From Mycosynbacter sp964593465 (GTDB lineage Bacteria > Patescibacteriota > Saccharimonadia > Saccharimonadales > Saccharimonadaceae): a stretch of DNA of 64,000 nucleotides. The notes under the pieces were generated by a model, which worked only from the letters and a program-made list of their open reading frames with translations, was not told the origin of the DNA and ran no database searches. The stretch covers positions 1-64,000 of the forward strand of contig CAZQJY010000001.1 in the NCBI GenBank assembly GCA_964593465.1, written 5' to 3'. Position 1 is the stretch's first letter. The number at the start of each line of letters is the position of its first letter. Shown piece after piece: positions 34,861 through 42,971 of the stretch. Both the position numbers and the translations under genes were made by a program.

Positions 34861-35451
34861 TTATAATCTCTTTTCGCCATTATGGCTATGTGCCATTTTA
34901 GCCGCCATCAAAAAATCATCTATCAGTACCTGTCGCATACTGCCATTGTACAGCGCAGCTGCGGGGTGATACAGAGGTATCACGAGAAACTCATGATCGT
35001 GATATTTCACTTTGCGGGCGCGTCCATGCTCCGCCGAGATACGTATATTTGGCATGAAACATGCGCCACTATGCCGCCCTAGCGTGATGACGACACGTGG
35101 GTTGATAATTTCGAGCTGTTGCATGAGATACGGCCAGAAATCACGCTTTTCTTCTACTTCTGGATCGCGATTGTTTGGCGGGCGGTATTTCACTATGTTG
35201 GTGATATAGACGTCGCTGCGCTCCATGCCTGCTGCCGCTAGCATTTCGTTGAGGAATTTGCCGCTTGCGCCAACAAATGGCAAGCCCTGCTCGTCTTCGG
35301 CCTTGCCTGGCGCTTCGCCGATGAATACAATGTCTGCGTCAGGATTGCCGTCGCCAAGCACCAGCTGCGTGGCGCTGGCGGCAAGCTCAGGGCAGACGTT
35401 GTCTGTGAGGATTTTGGCTTTTAGATCGTCGAGGGCGGCCTGTTTGTCCAT
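34861..35451 (-). CDS. Uracil-DNA glycosylase, family 4-like, without Fe-S cysteines
   Basis: Removes uracil from DNA. The 196-residue protein has motif I GEAPGKAEDEQGLPFVGASG (family 4 form), YITNIVKYRPPNNRDP, VVITLGRH and the HPAAALYN box. The four cysteines that hold the 4Fe-4S cluster in family 4 enzymes are not there; only VCPEL and GACF remain. The start at 35451 (MDKQAAL) follows the doc stop by 10 nt; a TAAAAT 7 nt upstream could make it leaderless. The longer frame would overlap doc. Confidence 0.82.
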   Translation of the reverse strand: MDKQAALDDLKAKILTDNVCPELAASATQLVLGDGNPDADIVFIGEAPGKAEDEQGLPFVGASGKFLNEMLAAAGMERSDVYITNIVKYRPPNNRDPEVEEKRDFWPYLMQQLEIINPRVVITLGRHSGACFMPNIRISAEHGRARKVKYHDHEFLVIPLYHPAAALYNGSMRQVLIDDFLMAAKMAHSHNGEKRL

Positions 35452-35461
35452 GTCATTTATT

Positions 35462-35848
35462 TTACATGGATAAGCTGTGCAATTCCAACCACTTGGTGAT
35501 ATCGTCGACATTAAGCTGGTCGGTGGCGATGCATACAGCAAAATCCTCAAGCTCACCCACCTCCGCTGCGAAACGCTGTCCGTTCACCTCAAGCAATGTG
35601 AGCCCTGCAAGTATGGCAGTGCGCTTGTTGCCATCGACAAACGGATGATCTTGCACAATTCCACGTATTAGCGCAGCTGCTTTTTCAGAAACTGTGCCGT
35701 ATAGCTCTTGCTCAAACACTTCTTGTGTCTGAGTTGCAACAGCGGCCTCCAGACGGCCAATATCTCTCACGCCAGCACTGCCACCAGAATGGTTGATGGC
35801 CAGCATGTGCAACTCAAGTAACCGATCAATCGTCAGGTATAGTAGCAT
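35462..35848 (-). CDS. doc: Doc/Fic-family toxin
   Basis: A 128-residue Doc-type toxin. The active motif HPFVDGNKRTAILAG matches HxFxxGNKR, the Doc form of the Fic motif, in which the kinase-type activity phosphorylates EF-Tu. The N-terminal LTIDRLLELHMLAIN and ALIRGIVQDHPF segments also fit. It shares one base with the stop of the antitoxin gene upstream, the normal layout for a toxin-antitoxin pair. EF-Tu as target is established for P1 Doc and assumed here. Confidence 0.87.
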   Translation of the reverse strand: MLLYLTIDRLLELHMLAINHSGGSAGVRDIGRLEAAVATQTQEVFEQELYGTVSEKAAALIRGIVQDHPFVDGNKRTAILAGLTLLEVNGQRFAAEVGELEDFAVCIATDQLNVDDITKWLELHSLSM

Positions 35849-36069
35849 TATCGTTGTGCCAGATTCTTAAAATCTTGGTCAAAACGCTCAAGTAGCGCAT
35901 TGGCGGTGTCGACTACCTTGCTATTTTCTACATACTGCACTTTTGGCCTGGCGATAATCTCAAGCTCATCACCAGCTCCAACTCCCAATGCCCTGAGGTC
36001 TTTGGCAGGAATAGTCACACCTTGGCTGCTACCGATTTTGATGATTTTTTGTGTAGTTGTAATGGTCAT
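35848..36069 (-). CDS. AbrB/MazE-type antitoxin
   Basis: A 73-residue protein. The first 45 residues form a SpoVT-AbrB swapped-hairpin domain (IIKIGSSQGVTIPAKDLRALG, GDELEIIARP); the last 25 should wrap the toxin. Doc toxins are classically paired with Phd antitoxins, so an AbrB-type partner is the less common arrangement. TATAAT lies 6 nt before ATG (leaderless) inside a perfect palindrome that is likely its own operator. Confidence 0.85.
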   Translation of the reverse strand: MTITTTQKIIKIGSSQGVTIPAKDLRALGVGAGDELEIIARPKVQYVENSKVVDTANALLERFDQDFKNLAQR

Positions 36070-36075
36070 AGATAT

Positions 36076-36104
36076 ATTATAACAATGTTATAATGTTATT
36101 ACAA
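36076..36104 (-). promoter_or_regulatory. Toxin-antitoxin promoter with palindromic operator
   Basis: On the minus strand TTGTAA (36099-36104) and TATAAT (36076-36081) are 17 nt apart. A perfect 19-bp palindrome, 9-bp arms ATTATAACA/TGTTATAAT, spans 36076-36094 and covers the -10 and spacer. Binding of the antitoxin here would block transcription. Confidence 0.72.
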
Positions 36105-36167
36105 TATAATTGCAATGGATTAACAGTATGAAAATCTAAACTGCAGTTTTTTATACTTCACACCCTT

Positions 36168-36614
36168 TTAGCGTTCCATTACCCCTTCGTCTGTCGCACC
36201 CTCATACGTCCGATCCACACACCATTTGTATACCCATCGCTCGATAAAAAATCGACTGTCCTTCAACGTCTTAGGGTTAACAAATTTCGCCTCCAACGCA
36301 TCTGGTCCCGCACCATATTGGAGTGGCTCAGCAAAGGTTAGCTCATACACAATCCATATCAAATACGCCTGATGTAGCTCAAGAAACCGCGTATCAACGC
36401 CTACAATCTGTGCCTCAAACGACTGCGAAATCAAAGCTTCTTCTTGGAGTTCTCGTGTCAACGCCTCTTTATCCGTCTCACCATGTGACATGCCACCACC
36501 TGGCAGTGTCCAGACGCCGTTCTTCTCTTTTACTAACAACACTTCGCCAACATCGTTACGAATAATGCCTTTGGTCGTTACTCGGAAAAATGTATCAGGA
36601 ACTTTCGCACGCAT
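36168..36614 (-). CDS. NUDIX hydrolase
   Basis: Hydrolyses a nucleoside diphosphate linked to another group; substrate unknown. The 148-residue protein has the Nudix box GGGMSHGETDKEALTRELQEEALI, matching GX5EX7REUXEE with Leu in place of the late Gly. It starts 17 nt after pnp on the same strand, with GAGGAG touching the ATG, so translation probably depends on termination at pnp. Confidence 0.85.
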   Translation of the reverse strand: MRAKVPDTFFRVTTKGIIRNDVGEVLLVKEKNGVWTLPGGGMSHGETDKEALTRELQEEALISQSFEAQIVGVDTRFLELHQAYLIWIVYELTFAEPLQYGAGPDALEAKFVNPKTLKDSRFFIERWVYKWCVDRTYEGATDEGVMER

Positions 36615-36631
36615 CTCCTCATTGATCTTGA

Positions 36632-38746
36632 TTACTCCGCGTCTTTGATACTCAAGCTCAATCGCCCACGTTCGTCAATACCAGTCAGCTTCACCTTCAC
36701 AATCTGACCTTCACTCAGCACATCGGTGACTTTCTCGACGCGTCCATCAGCCAGCTGCGAGATGTGCACCATACCGTCGATTCCTGGCAGAATGTTGATG
36801 AACGCACCAAAGTCTTTGATGCTCACCACTTTGCCTTCGTAGGTACGACCAACTTCTGGCTCTTCGGTGAGGCTGCGGATCCAGTCTAATGCTTTTTCTA
36901 TATTCTTGGTATCGCTCGCTGCTACGGTGATAAGTCCATCCTCTTTGATGTCGATTTCGGCGCCAGTTTCAGATGTAATCTTATTGATTACTTCACCACC
37001 CTTGCCAATCACCGCACCAATCTTGTCTGGATTAATCTTGATCTTCTCGATACGCGGTGCATAGGGACTAAGCGCACTCTTTGGCGCGGCTAGCGTCGTG
37101 AGCATGTGTTCAAGGATATGCGCACGGCCTGGCTTTGACTTCTCTAGCGCTTCGCGCAACACCGACACAGGCAAACCATGTACCTTCATGTCCATCTGGA
37201 TAGCAGTGATACCTTTTTCGGTACCTGTCACCTTAAAGTCCATGTCGCCCGCAAAATCCTCGGCATCAGCAATGTCGCTGAGCACATACGGCGTGTCGCC
37301 GTCAATCATGAGACCCATCGCAATACCTGACACAGGTCGTTTGAGTGGCACACCTGCGTCCATGAGTGCCAGCACGCTTGAGCAGGTCGCAGCCATACTC
37401 GTGCTGCCATTTTGGCTCATGATTTCTGTCACGCTACGGATTGCATAGGGGAATTCCTCTTCGCTAGGCAACATCGGTAGCACTGCCCGCTCTGCTAGGT
37501 AGCCATGGCCAATTTCACGGCGGCCCGCACCACCAAGTCGACGCACCTCACCTACTGTGTAGCCAGGCGCGTTGTAATGATGCATATAGCGACGTTCGCC
37601 GTCGTTAACTTCCATCGTGTCGACCAGCTGTGCATAACTTAATGGTGCAAGCGTCACAATGTTAAGACCTTGCGTAACACCACGAGTAAACAGGCTCGAA
37701 CCATGTGCACGTGGCAAAATACCCACTTCGCTGGAAAGCTGACGCACTTCGTCGAGGTTGCGGCCGTCTGGACGCTTGCCTAGCTCGACGATACCTTTGC
37801 GTACGTCTTTGTGGAGTGCCATCGTAAACGCTTCATCGTACTCATCTCGGAGGCCTGCATATTCTTCTTCGCCTAGTTTCTCGGCAAACTCAGCATGAAA
37901 TGCCCAGCGGATTTCGTTGACCATTTCGTTACGCTCTGGGTACGGTTTGTGGAGTGCTTCACCCAATTTTCCTTCTACCCATGCGTCCACTTCGGCTTGA
38001 ATCTCTTCATTTGGCAACACAAGTGTGTACTCTTGGTCGACTGGCTGGATTTTTTCTACCAATTCTTTTTGCAAAGCAATAGCTGGTTGATATTGCTCAA
38101 ATGCCCATGCCAGTGCATCAGCAATTGTTTCTTCACTTACTTCGTTGGCACCAGCTTCTACCATGGTGATACCACTTTCGATACCGGCAACTACGAGATC
38201 AAGGTCACTTTGCTCACGTTCTTCTGATGTGAGAAATGCTTTAAACTCACCGTTTACTCGACCCACACGGAGGCCAGCCACAGGGCCATCAAACGGCGTG
38301 CCCGTCAGGCTCAGTGCTGCGCTGGCAGCAATCATCGCTACCATATCGGGGCGAAAATCTGGATCCATCGAGAGGACACTTGCCACCACCTGCACCTCTT
38401 GGCGATAGCCTTTGGGGAATAACGGGCGGATTGGGCGGTCAATGAGACGACCAATCAACACCGCTTCGTCACTTGGACGGCCTTCGCGTTTAATAAAGCG
38501 GCTGCCACTAATTTTACCCGCTGCATAAAACTTTTCTTCGTAGTCTACACTGAGTGGAAAATAATCGAGCTGGATTGGGCGTGTACCTACCTGCGCCGAG
38601 CCAAGTACTACTGTGTCGCCATAGCGAACTAACACGCTAGCCGTGGTGCGAAAACCAACGCGATTGACTTCGAGCGTGAGGGTTTTGCCCGCCAGTTCAG
38701 TACTGACAGAGATTATTTCTTTGCCTTTTGGATTGATAGTAGACAT
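36632..38746 (-). CDS. pnp: Polynucleotide phosphorylase
   Basis: Phosphorolytic 3'-5' exoribonuclease. The 704 residues have two RNase PH domains (first about 10-140 with VSVDYEEKFYAAGKI; second with RPDGRNLDEVR, GSSLFTRGVTQ, MDFKVTGTEKGITAIQMD), the helical linker, a KH domain (IGAVIGKGGEVINKI) and a C-terminal S1 domain (GRTYEGKVVSIKDFGAFINI). The ATG at 38746 with GGAGA upstream is preferred to the GTG at 38767. Confidence 0.96.
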   Translation of the reverse strand: MSTINPKGKEIISVSTELAGKTLTLEVNRVGFRTTASVLVRYGDTVVLGSAQVGTRPIQLDYFPLSVDYEEKFYAAGKISGSRFIKREGRPSDEAVLIGRLIDRPIRPLFPKGYRQEVQVVASVLSMDPDFRPDMVAMIAASAALSLTGTPFDGPVAGLRVGRVNGEFKAFLTSEEREQSDLDLVVAGIESGITMVEAGANEVSEETIADALAWAFEQYQPAIALQKELVEKIQPVDQEYTLVLPNEEIQAEVDAWVEGKLGEALHKPYPERNEMVNEIRWAFHAEFAEKLGEEEYAGLRDEYDEAFTMALHKDVRKGIVELGKRPDGRNLDEVRQLSSEVGILPRAHGSSLFTRGVTQGLNIVTLAPLSYAQLVDTMEVNDGERRYMHHYNAPGYTVGEVRRLGGAGRREIGHGYLAERAVLPMLPSEEEFPYAIRSVTEIMSQNGSTSMAATCSSVLALMDAGVPLKRPVSGIAMGLMIDGDTPYVLSDIADAEDFAGDMDFKVTGTEKGITAIQMDMKVHGLPVSVLREALEKSKPGRAHILEHMLTTLAAPKSALSPYAPRIEKIKINPDKIGAVIGKGGEVINKITSETGAEIDIKEDGLITVAASDTKNIEKALDWIRSLTEEPEVGRTYEGKVVSIKDFGAFINILPGIDGMVHISQLADGRVEKVTDVLSEGQIVKVKLTGIDERGRLSLSIKDAE

Positions 38747-38754
38747 ATGTCTCC

Positions 38755-38872
38755 ATTTCTCTCGCACAATGCGAGAAGTTTTAGTGCGGAGAGTAACAGG
38801 GGTAAAAGCTCATGTTGCAATAAGCTTTTGTCTCTATCACCTTCCGCGATTGATACGTAATTTATTATATCA
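38755..38872 (-). promoter_or_regulatory. pnp promoter and leader with two hairpins
   Basis: An extended -10 TGATATAAT lies at 38864-38872 on the minus strand. The leader carries two inverted repeats: AAAAGCT/AGCTTTT around 38802-38827 and TTCTCGCA/TGCGAGAG around 38757-38776, the latter next to the ribosome site. In E. coli a leader stem-loop controls pnp by RNase III and PNPase itself; a similar control here is inference. Confidence 0.45.
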
Positions 38873-38883
38873 TATTGCACTGC

Positions 38884-39792
38884 CTATCGTGTTCGGTGGC
38901 AACACACAATCAACAATCCCAACTTTGTCTGCTGTCTGTATATAATACGAAACTGTGCGCGAACTTGATGTAATATCGTGAGGCGATCAACATGGATACC
39001 TTTTTTGCTATTAATAGGTCGATCATGCGTGGGTGCAAGCAATACAAAAAAGCCTTTTGAATCGAGCCGCTCGGACACCTCATATAAAAACTGCTCCTTA
39101 TCCTCGATAAATGCATAGACAAGCTTACAGGTAATCACACCGAATGTACCACTTACCGCAGAAATATCTCCGGCCGTGTACTCACCACCTGGGTCTTCCG
39201 CAAGAGCTCGCACTATCGCCGCTTCCGACAGATCGACACCGATGGTGTCTAGCCCCTCTTGTTTGAGCTGCCTCACAAGCCTACCCGTACCACACCCAAT
39301 ATCAAATGCCGTACGTGGCACACTACTCGGCAAAAATCCCACAAGCTGCGCCACATCCGCGTCGGATAATTGCGCAAAATCCCCGCCTTTCTCGTATGTC
39401 TCATTCCAACTTTCCACACTAGAAAGTGGTGCAATTTCTATTGCCAATACCCCGTATTTTTCTTGATCATCGCTAGAGTAATACTTGGCATACTCATCAG
39501 CAGCAGCCTTGGCAGACGCAGCAGCAGGTATCACGTTCTTATATCCTTCCTGCTCCACAAGCTCAAGAAAATTCCGATATTTGCGGATTGCTACTATTTT
39601 TACGTGCGCAGCATTTGGCTCACCGTCGTGCAGCTCACCGTTTTCATCCCGTATATCACGACGCAATCTCACGATGTCGTCCACCCGGTAGTCAGCAAAT
39701 TTACCTTTATCTAAACGACCTTCGATTGTCTTGCGGCCTGCGATAATATCGTCGAGCAATTCCGACTCTCGACCCGATTCCCATATTGTCAT
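38884..39792 (-). CDS. ASCH domain - methyltransferase fusion protein
   Basis: About 302 residues. The N-terminal part (1-125) is an ASCH/PUA-like RNA-binding domain: IIAGRKTIEGRLDKGKFADY, the DDIVRLRR turn and EYAKYYSSDDQEKYGVLAIEI. The C-terminal part (about 130-260) is a class I methyltransferase with TAFDIGCGTGRLVRQL for S-adenosylmethionine and DTIGVDLSEAAI. The start is the second ATG (39792) because TATACT ends right before the first ATG and initiation 6-7 nt on would fall at the second. An RNA-modifying role is a reasonable guess, not shown. Confidence 0.8.
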   Translation of the reverse strand: MTIWESGRESELLDDIIAGRKTIEGRLDKGKFADYRVDDIVRLRRDIRDENGELHDGEPNAAHVKIVAIRKYRNFLELVEQEGYKNVIPAAASAKAAADEYAKYYSSDDQEKYGVLAIEIAPLSSVESWNETYEKGGDFAQLSDADVAQLVGFLPSSVPRTAFDIGCGTGRLVRQLKQEGLDTIGVDLSEAAIVRALAEDPGGEYTAGDISAVSGTFGVITCKLVYAFIEDKEQFLYEVSERLDSKGFFVLLAPTHDRPINSKKGIHVDRLTILHQVRAQFRIIYRQQTKLGLLIVCCHRTR

Positions 39793-39906
39793 AACCATAG
39801 TATACTTGGAAACACTATGAACCTCTATGGTTCCTCTACGTGCATACGTCGGGACGAGCCGTGACCACTAGCGCTTCTTTTGTAAACTATAATCAGGAGC
39901 AACATA

Positions 39907-40350
39907 ATGGAGCGACGTATCGCAACACGAGGAATTATCGAAAAAGACGGCACAATCCTTGCTGTCAAACACAAAGACGACCACGGAAACGAGGTAGATT
40001 TCTGGGCAACACCTGGCGGTGGGCTTGATTCACTTGAATCGATAGAAGACGACCTAACCCGAGAAATGATAGAAGAAACTGGTATTGCACCAAAAATCGG
40101 CAAGTTGCTCTTCATTCAGCAGTATCGCGACGAAAAGCGTGAATACCTCGAATTCTTCTTTCATATCACCAACACCCAGGACTACGAGACAATCGACCTC
40201 TCGAGCACAACCCATGGCGCGCTAGAACTAAGCCGCTGCGAGTTCATTGACCCGCACGCAGAAAATATCTTGCCAGAATTTTTGCAGACAATTGACCTGC
40301 AGCACGTGCTAAAACCCGACACACAGCCACAAATCTACAACTATTTGTAA
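39907..40350 (+). CDS. NUDIX hydrolase
   Basis: A 147-residue NUDIX protein with the box GGGLDSLESIEDDLTREMIEETGI, a full match to GX5EX7REUXEEXGU. It also has a conserved C-terminal HxNxx-type strand region (YLEFFFHITNTQDYE). Substrate unknown. TATAAT followed by CAGGAGC gives a normal short leader and ribosome site, unlike its leaderless neighbours. It ends at a bidirectional terminator shared with rpsO. Confidence 0.88.
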   Translation: MERRIATRGIIEKDGTILAVKHKDDHGNEVDFWATPGGGLDSLESIEDDLTREMIEETGIAPKIGKLLFIQQYRDEKREYLEFFFHITNTQDYETIDLSSTTHGALELSRCEFIDPHAENILPEFLQTIDLQHVLKPDTQPQIYNYL

Positions 40351-40364
40351 CAGTGCACAAAAAC

Positions 40365-40395
40365 AAAACACCCTCCTACTACAGGAGGGTGTTTT
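40365..40395. terminator. Bidirectional terminator between NUDIX gene and rpsO
   Basis: Perfect 13-bp arms AAAACACCCTCCT (40365-40377) and AGGAGGGTGTTTT (40383-40395) with a 5-nt loop between two convergent genes. Confidence 0.92.
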
Positions 40396-40410
40396 CACTA
40401 GCTGCTAAGA

Positions 40411-40677
40411 TTATTTGCGCAAACCTAGTGTCGAAACGGTTGCCTTGTAGGCATCGAAGTCTGTACGCTCAAGGTATTTGAGGAGGCGCTTGCGGCGTCC
40501 TACCATCTGAACCAAGCCGCGACGAGCCATAAAGTCATGTTTGTTGGCCTTAAGATGCTCTGTAACTTCTTTGATACGAGCCGTCAAAATCGACACCTGA
40601 GCTTGTGGGCTACCAACGTCTTTTTTGCTGACCTGAGTCAAAGCAATCGCTTTCTGCTTGTCTTCTTTAGTTATCAT
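40411..40677 (-). CDS. rpsO: Ribosomal protein S15
   Basis: An 88-residue primary binding protein of the 16S rRNA central domain: TGVSPQAQ-like GSPQAQVSILTARIKEVTEHL and KHDFMARRGLVQMVGRRKRLLKYL. A strong promoter puts transcription at the ATG (TATACT, 7 nt, ATG), so the mRNA is predicted leaderless. That would exclude the leader pseudoknot through which S15 represses itself in E. coli. Confidence 0.96.
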   Translation of the reverse strand: MITKEDKQKAIALTQVSKKDVGSPQAQVSILTARIKEVTEHLKANKHDFMARRGLVQMVGRRKRLLKYLERTDFDAYKATVSTLGLRK

Positions 40678-40684
40678 CTGAGGT

Positions 40685-40713
40685 AGTATAGCAAATTATC
40701 CACAGAAACGCAA
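40685..40713 (-). promoter_or_regulatory. Promoter of rpsO
   Basis: Minus-strand TTGCGT (40708-40713), 17 nt, and TATACT (40685-40690) with an extended TGC just upstream. The -10 lies 7 nt from the start codon. Confidence 0.75.
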
Positions 40714-40714
40714 G

Positions 40715-41608
40715 CTACTCAAGCTGTTGCGTCGTCATAATACCATCGACAATGGCGGCAACTCTCGCAGGCTGCTCAATTGGCACAAGATGTCCACCCT
40801 CACACATTTCGATATACGCACTGGGAAATATCTTGCTATACGATTCAGGGGTTCGATACGAAGACGCCGTGTCACGATTCACTAGCAGTACTGCATCAAC
40901 AAAACGCATTGAATCTGGTCGCCTATTTGCGCGATAAATTGCATCCATGAGTCTAATTTGATAATCAGTCTGTGACACCGTTGGGCTTGATACTTTACTG
41001 TTCCATATCAGTCGCCGACGTGCTGCCCTATCAAACCTATCGCGAGCTATCACTTCACGACGCATCCAGTCAAAAAACGGTAGATTGTAGATACGAGCCG
41101 TCACTGGTACAGTGTACTTAAACAGTGTTGCAAACACAAAAAAGAGTCGTCCAAGCTCTGGTACAGGTGTTATAAGTAGCACCTTACGCGTAGACGCAAT
41201 ATCATCCGCCCCTGCCACCAGACAGCCAAACGAATGCGCCACTACACCAGCTTCACAGCCAACCAGCCCCTCAATGTCGAGAACTTGTGCTCGCAAATCC
41301 TGACGTAGCGAATCAAGCGTATACGTAGGACTGTCTGGTATGGCTCGTGATCCATGACCGAGCAACTCAATAATAAAAATATCATAACGACCCGCCAGCT
41401 CATAAGCTAGTGGCACCACACCAAACCGATCACCACTTGTGCCATGTACTAGCACAAGAGGCTGTTTACCCACGGCACCACAACGCCACACCGTCTGCCC
41501 ACCCGGTAGTTCAACACAACTAAGTGCTTGGCTTATCCATGTATCATAGTCTACATATGGCGATTTTCGCTTAGCTGTCGATACCATATTCTGCAAGGGT
41601 TTGAGCAT
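40715..41608 (-). CDS. Alpha/beta hydrolase
   Basis: A 297-residue esterase/lipase-like protein. It has the oxyanion segment LVLVHGTSGDRFG, the nucleophile elbow VVAHSFGCLVAG with Ser, and a C-terminal EGGHLVPIEQP with the catalytic His; the acid is probably in DAVLLVNRD. There is no signal peptide. Its start overlaps truB by 38 nt (or 17 nt if the second Met at 41587 is used). Substrate cannot be inferred. Confidence 0.8.
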   Translation of the reverse strand: MLKPLQNMVSTAKRKSPYVDYDTWISQALSCVELPGGQTVWRCGAVGKQPLVLVHGTSGDRFGVVPLAYELAGRYDIFIIELLGHGSRAIPDSPTYTLDSLRQDLRAQVLDIEGLVGCEAGVVAHSFGCLVAGADDIASTRKVLLITPVPELGRLFFVFATLFKYTVPVTARIYNLPFFDWMRREVIARDRFDRAARRRLIWNSKVSSPTVSQTDYQIRLMDAIYRANRRPDSMRFVDAVLLVNRDTASSYRTPESYSKIFPSAYIEMCEGGHLVPIEQPARVAAIVDGIMTTQQLE

Positions 41609-42230
41609 CCTCTACCTGCCAATCTGCAATACTTATGCGACGGAGTTGGGCGCAATACGCACCCGTACTAAGCATTTTACCTATATCGACGCCCAAGCTG
41701 CGAATATAAGTACCACTACTCACATGCGTGCGGATTCTGAGCGCAGGATACGTATAATCCATCAGCTCTAGGCTGTGAACTGTAACGCTACGTAGTGGAA
41801 TTTCAACTTCTTTGCCATCGCGCGCCAACTTGTACGCCCGTACTCCGTTAACCTTGAGCGCGCTAAAAATAGGTGGGCGCTGCTGAATCTCACCTGTAAA
41901 TTGCTGCAATACTTTCTCGACTTCTGCGCGGCTCGGTACTTTGTCCGAGATGTCAGTCACCTCACCTTCAGGGTCACCCGTCGTACTCTCCTGTCCCAAC
42001 CGAAACATGGCTTCGTAGACCTTGTCGTGCTTCATATACATGCCTGCGTTCTTACATTCTTTGCCCACGCAAAGGATCAATAAGCCTGTGGCAAATGGGT
42101 CCAACGTACCACAGTGTCCCACCTTCACTTTTTTACCCGCCTGCTGGCTCAATACACGCCGCACACGTGCAACCACACCAAAGCTAGTTATGCCTGCTGG
42201 TTTGTCTATCAAAATAATTCCGTCTGTCAT
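41571..42230 (-). CDS. truB: tRNA pseudouridine-55 synthase
   Basis: Makes pseudouridine 55 in the T loop of tRNAs. The 219-residue protein starts GIILIDKPAGITSFGVV, has the catalytic Asp in GHCGTLDPFATGLLILCVG, and QRPPIFSALKVNGVRAYKLAR. It lacks a long C-terminal PUA domain, as in short bacterial forms. ATG 42230 is chosen since TATACT ends 8 nt upstream, giving a leaderless message. Confidence 0.94.
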   Translation of the reverse strand: MTDGIILIDKPAGITSFGVVARVRRVLSQQAGKKVKVGHCGTLDPFATGLLILCVGKECKNAGMYMKHDKVYEAMFRLGQESTTGDPEGEVTDISDKVPSRAEVEKVLQQFTGEIQQRPPIFSALKVNGVRAYKLARDGKEVEIPLRSVTVHSLELMDYTYPALRIRTHVSSGTYIRSLGVDIGKMLSTGAYCAQLRRISIADWQVEDAQTLAEYGIDS

Positions 42231-42238
42231 TATTGTCC

Positions 42239-42246
42239 AGTATACT
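42239..42246. promoter_or_regulatory. Overlapping divergent -10 elements for truB and the PIG-L gene
   Basis: The palindrome AGTATACT contains TATACT on both strands. On the minus strand it lies 8 nt from the truB ATG, on the plus strand 6 nt from the PIG-L ATG; only 22 nt separate the two start codons. Polymerase can occupy only one direction at a time. Confidence 0.6.
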
Positions 42247-42252
42247 GTAAGT

Positions 42253-42939
42253 ATGAAAAAACTTCTCTTTGCCATCTTTGCTCACCCAGACGACGAAGCA
42301 TTTGGACCAAGTGGTACGCTGCTGCTCGAAACACGCGCAAACACAGAGTTGCACCTTGTCACTCTCACGGCCGGCGGTGCTGGCGCTAACCCCGACAACT
42401 ACGACAATCTAGCCGCAGAACGACTCAAAGAGTGGCACAAATCTGGGGAGTTACTTGGCGCTGCCACAATGAACTGCCTAGACTATGAGGACGGACACCT
42501 AGACAACATTGCGATGAGGACAATTTCTGAGCAGTTGCTTCAGATCGTAGCAACTAGAGCTGCAGCTCAACACGAACCATACGAGATTGAGTTTATGAGC
42601 CTAGATACTAATGGCGTCACGGGACATATCGACCATATCGTCGCGAGCCGAGCAACTCATTATGTTTACTACAAGCTCATGCAAACTCAGTTACCCATTA
42701 CCCGCCTACGTCTTGCCTGCATACCACAAGAATTTACAGGCAACACCCCAAACCTAGGCTTTGTCTATATGGAACAAGGTCGTACAGCAAATGATATCGA
42801 CGAGACAATTGATGCCCGTAGCGTACTCGACGAAGTATACGCCGTAATGCGCTGCCACCACTCACAACGCGTAGACTGCGAGCAACATATCTCACAGCTT
42901 GGTGACAAAGTCGCCATCAATCACTTTATCGTAAAATAA
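42253..42939 (+). CDS. PIG-L/LmbE-family deacetylase
   Basis: Zinc-dependent N-acetylglucosamine-type deacetylase family, 228 residues. It begins LFAIFAHPDDEAFGPSGTLL, carrying the AHPDDE metal motif, and has HIDHIVASRATHY supplying the later His. Family members deacetylate sugar conjugates (for example in mycothiol or GPI synthesis); the substrate here is unknown. The longer frame upstream overlaps truB and is rejected in favour of the leaderless ATG. Confidence 0.88.
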   Translation: MKKLLFAIFAHPDDEAFGPSGTLLLETRANTELHLVTLTAGGAGANPDNYDNLAAERLKEWHKSGELLGAATMNCLDYEDGHLDNIAMRTISEQLLQIVATRAAAQHEPYEIEFMSLDTNGVTGHIDHIVASRATHYVYYKLMQTQLPITRLRLACIPQEFTGNTPNLGFVYMEQGRTANDIDETIDARSVLDEVYAVMRCHHSQRVDCEQHISQLGDKVAINHFIVK

Positions 42940-42966
42940 TAACCGCCCAGTGTACTAGGCGGTTAT
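42939..42966. terminator. Bidirectional terminator between PIG-L and DHH-like genes
   Basis: Arms ATAACCGCC (42939-42947) and GGCGGTTAT (42958-42966), 9 bp, 10-nt loop, between two convergent genes. Confidence 0.85.
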
Positions 42967-42971
42967 CCATT

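Noticed and set aside
42022..42252. N-terminal extension of the PIG-L deacetylase
   Set aside because: It lies entirely over truB on the other strand; the AHPDDE motif comes directly after ATG 42253 as normal for the family.
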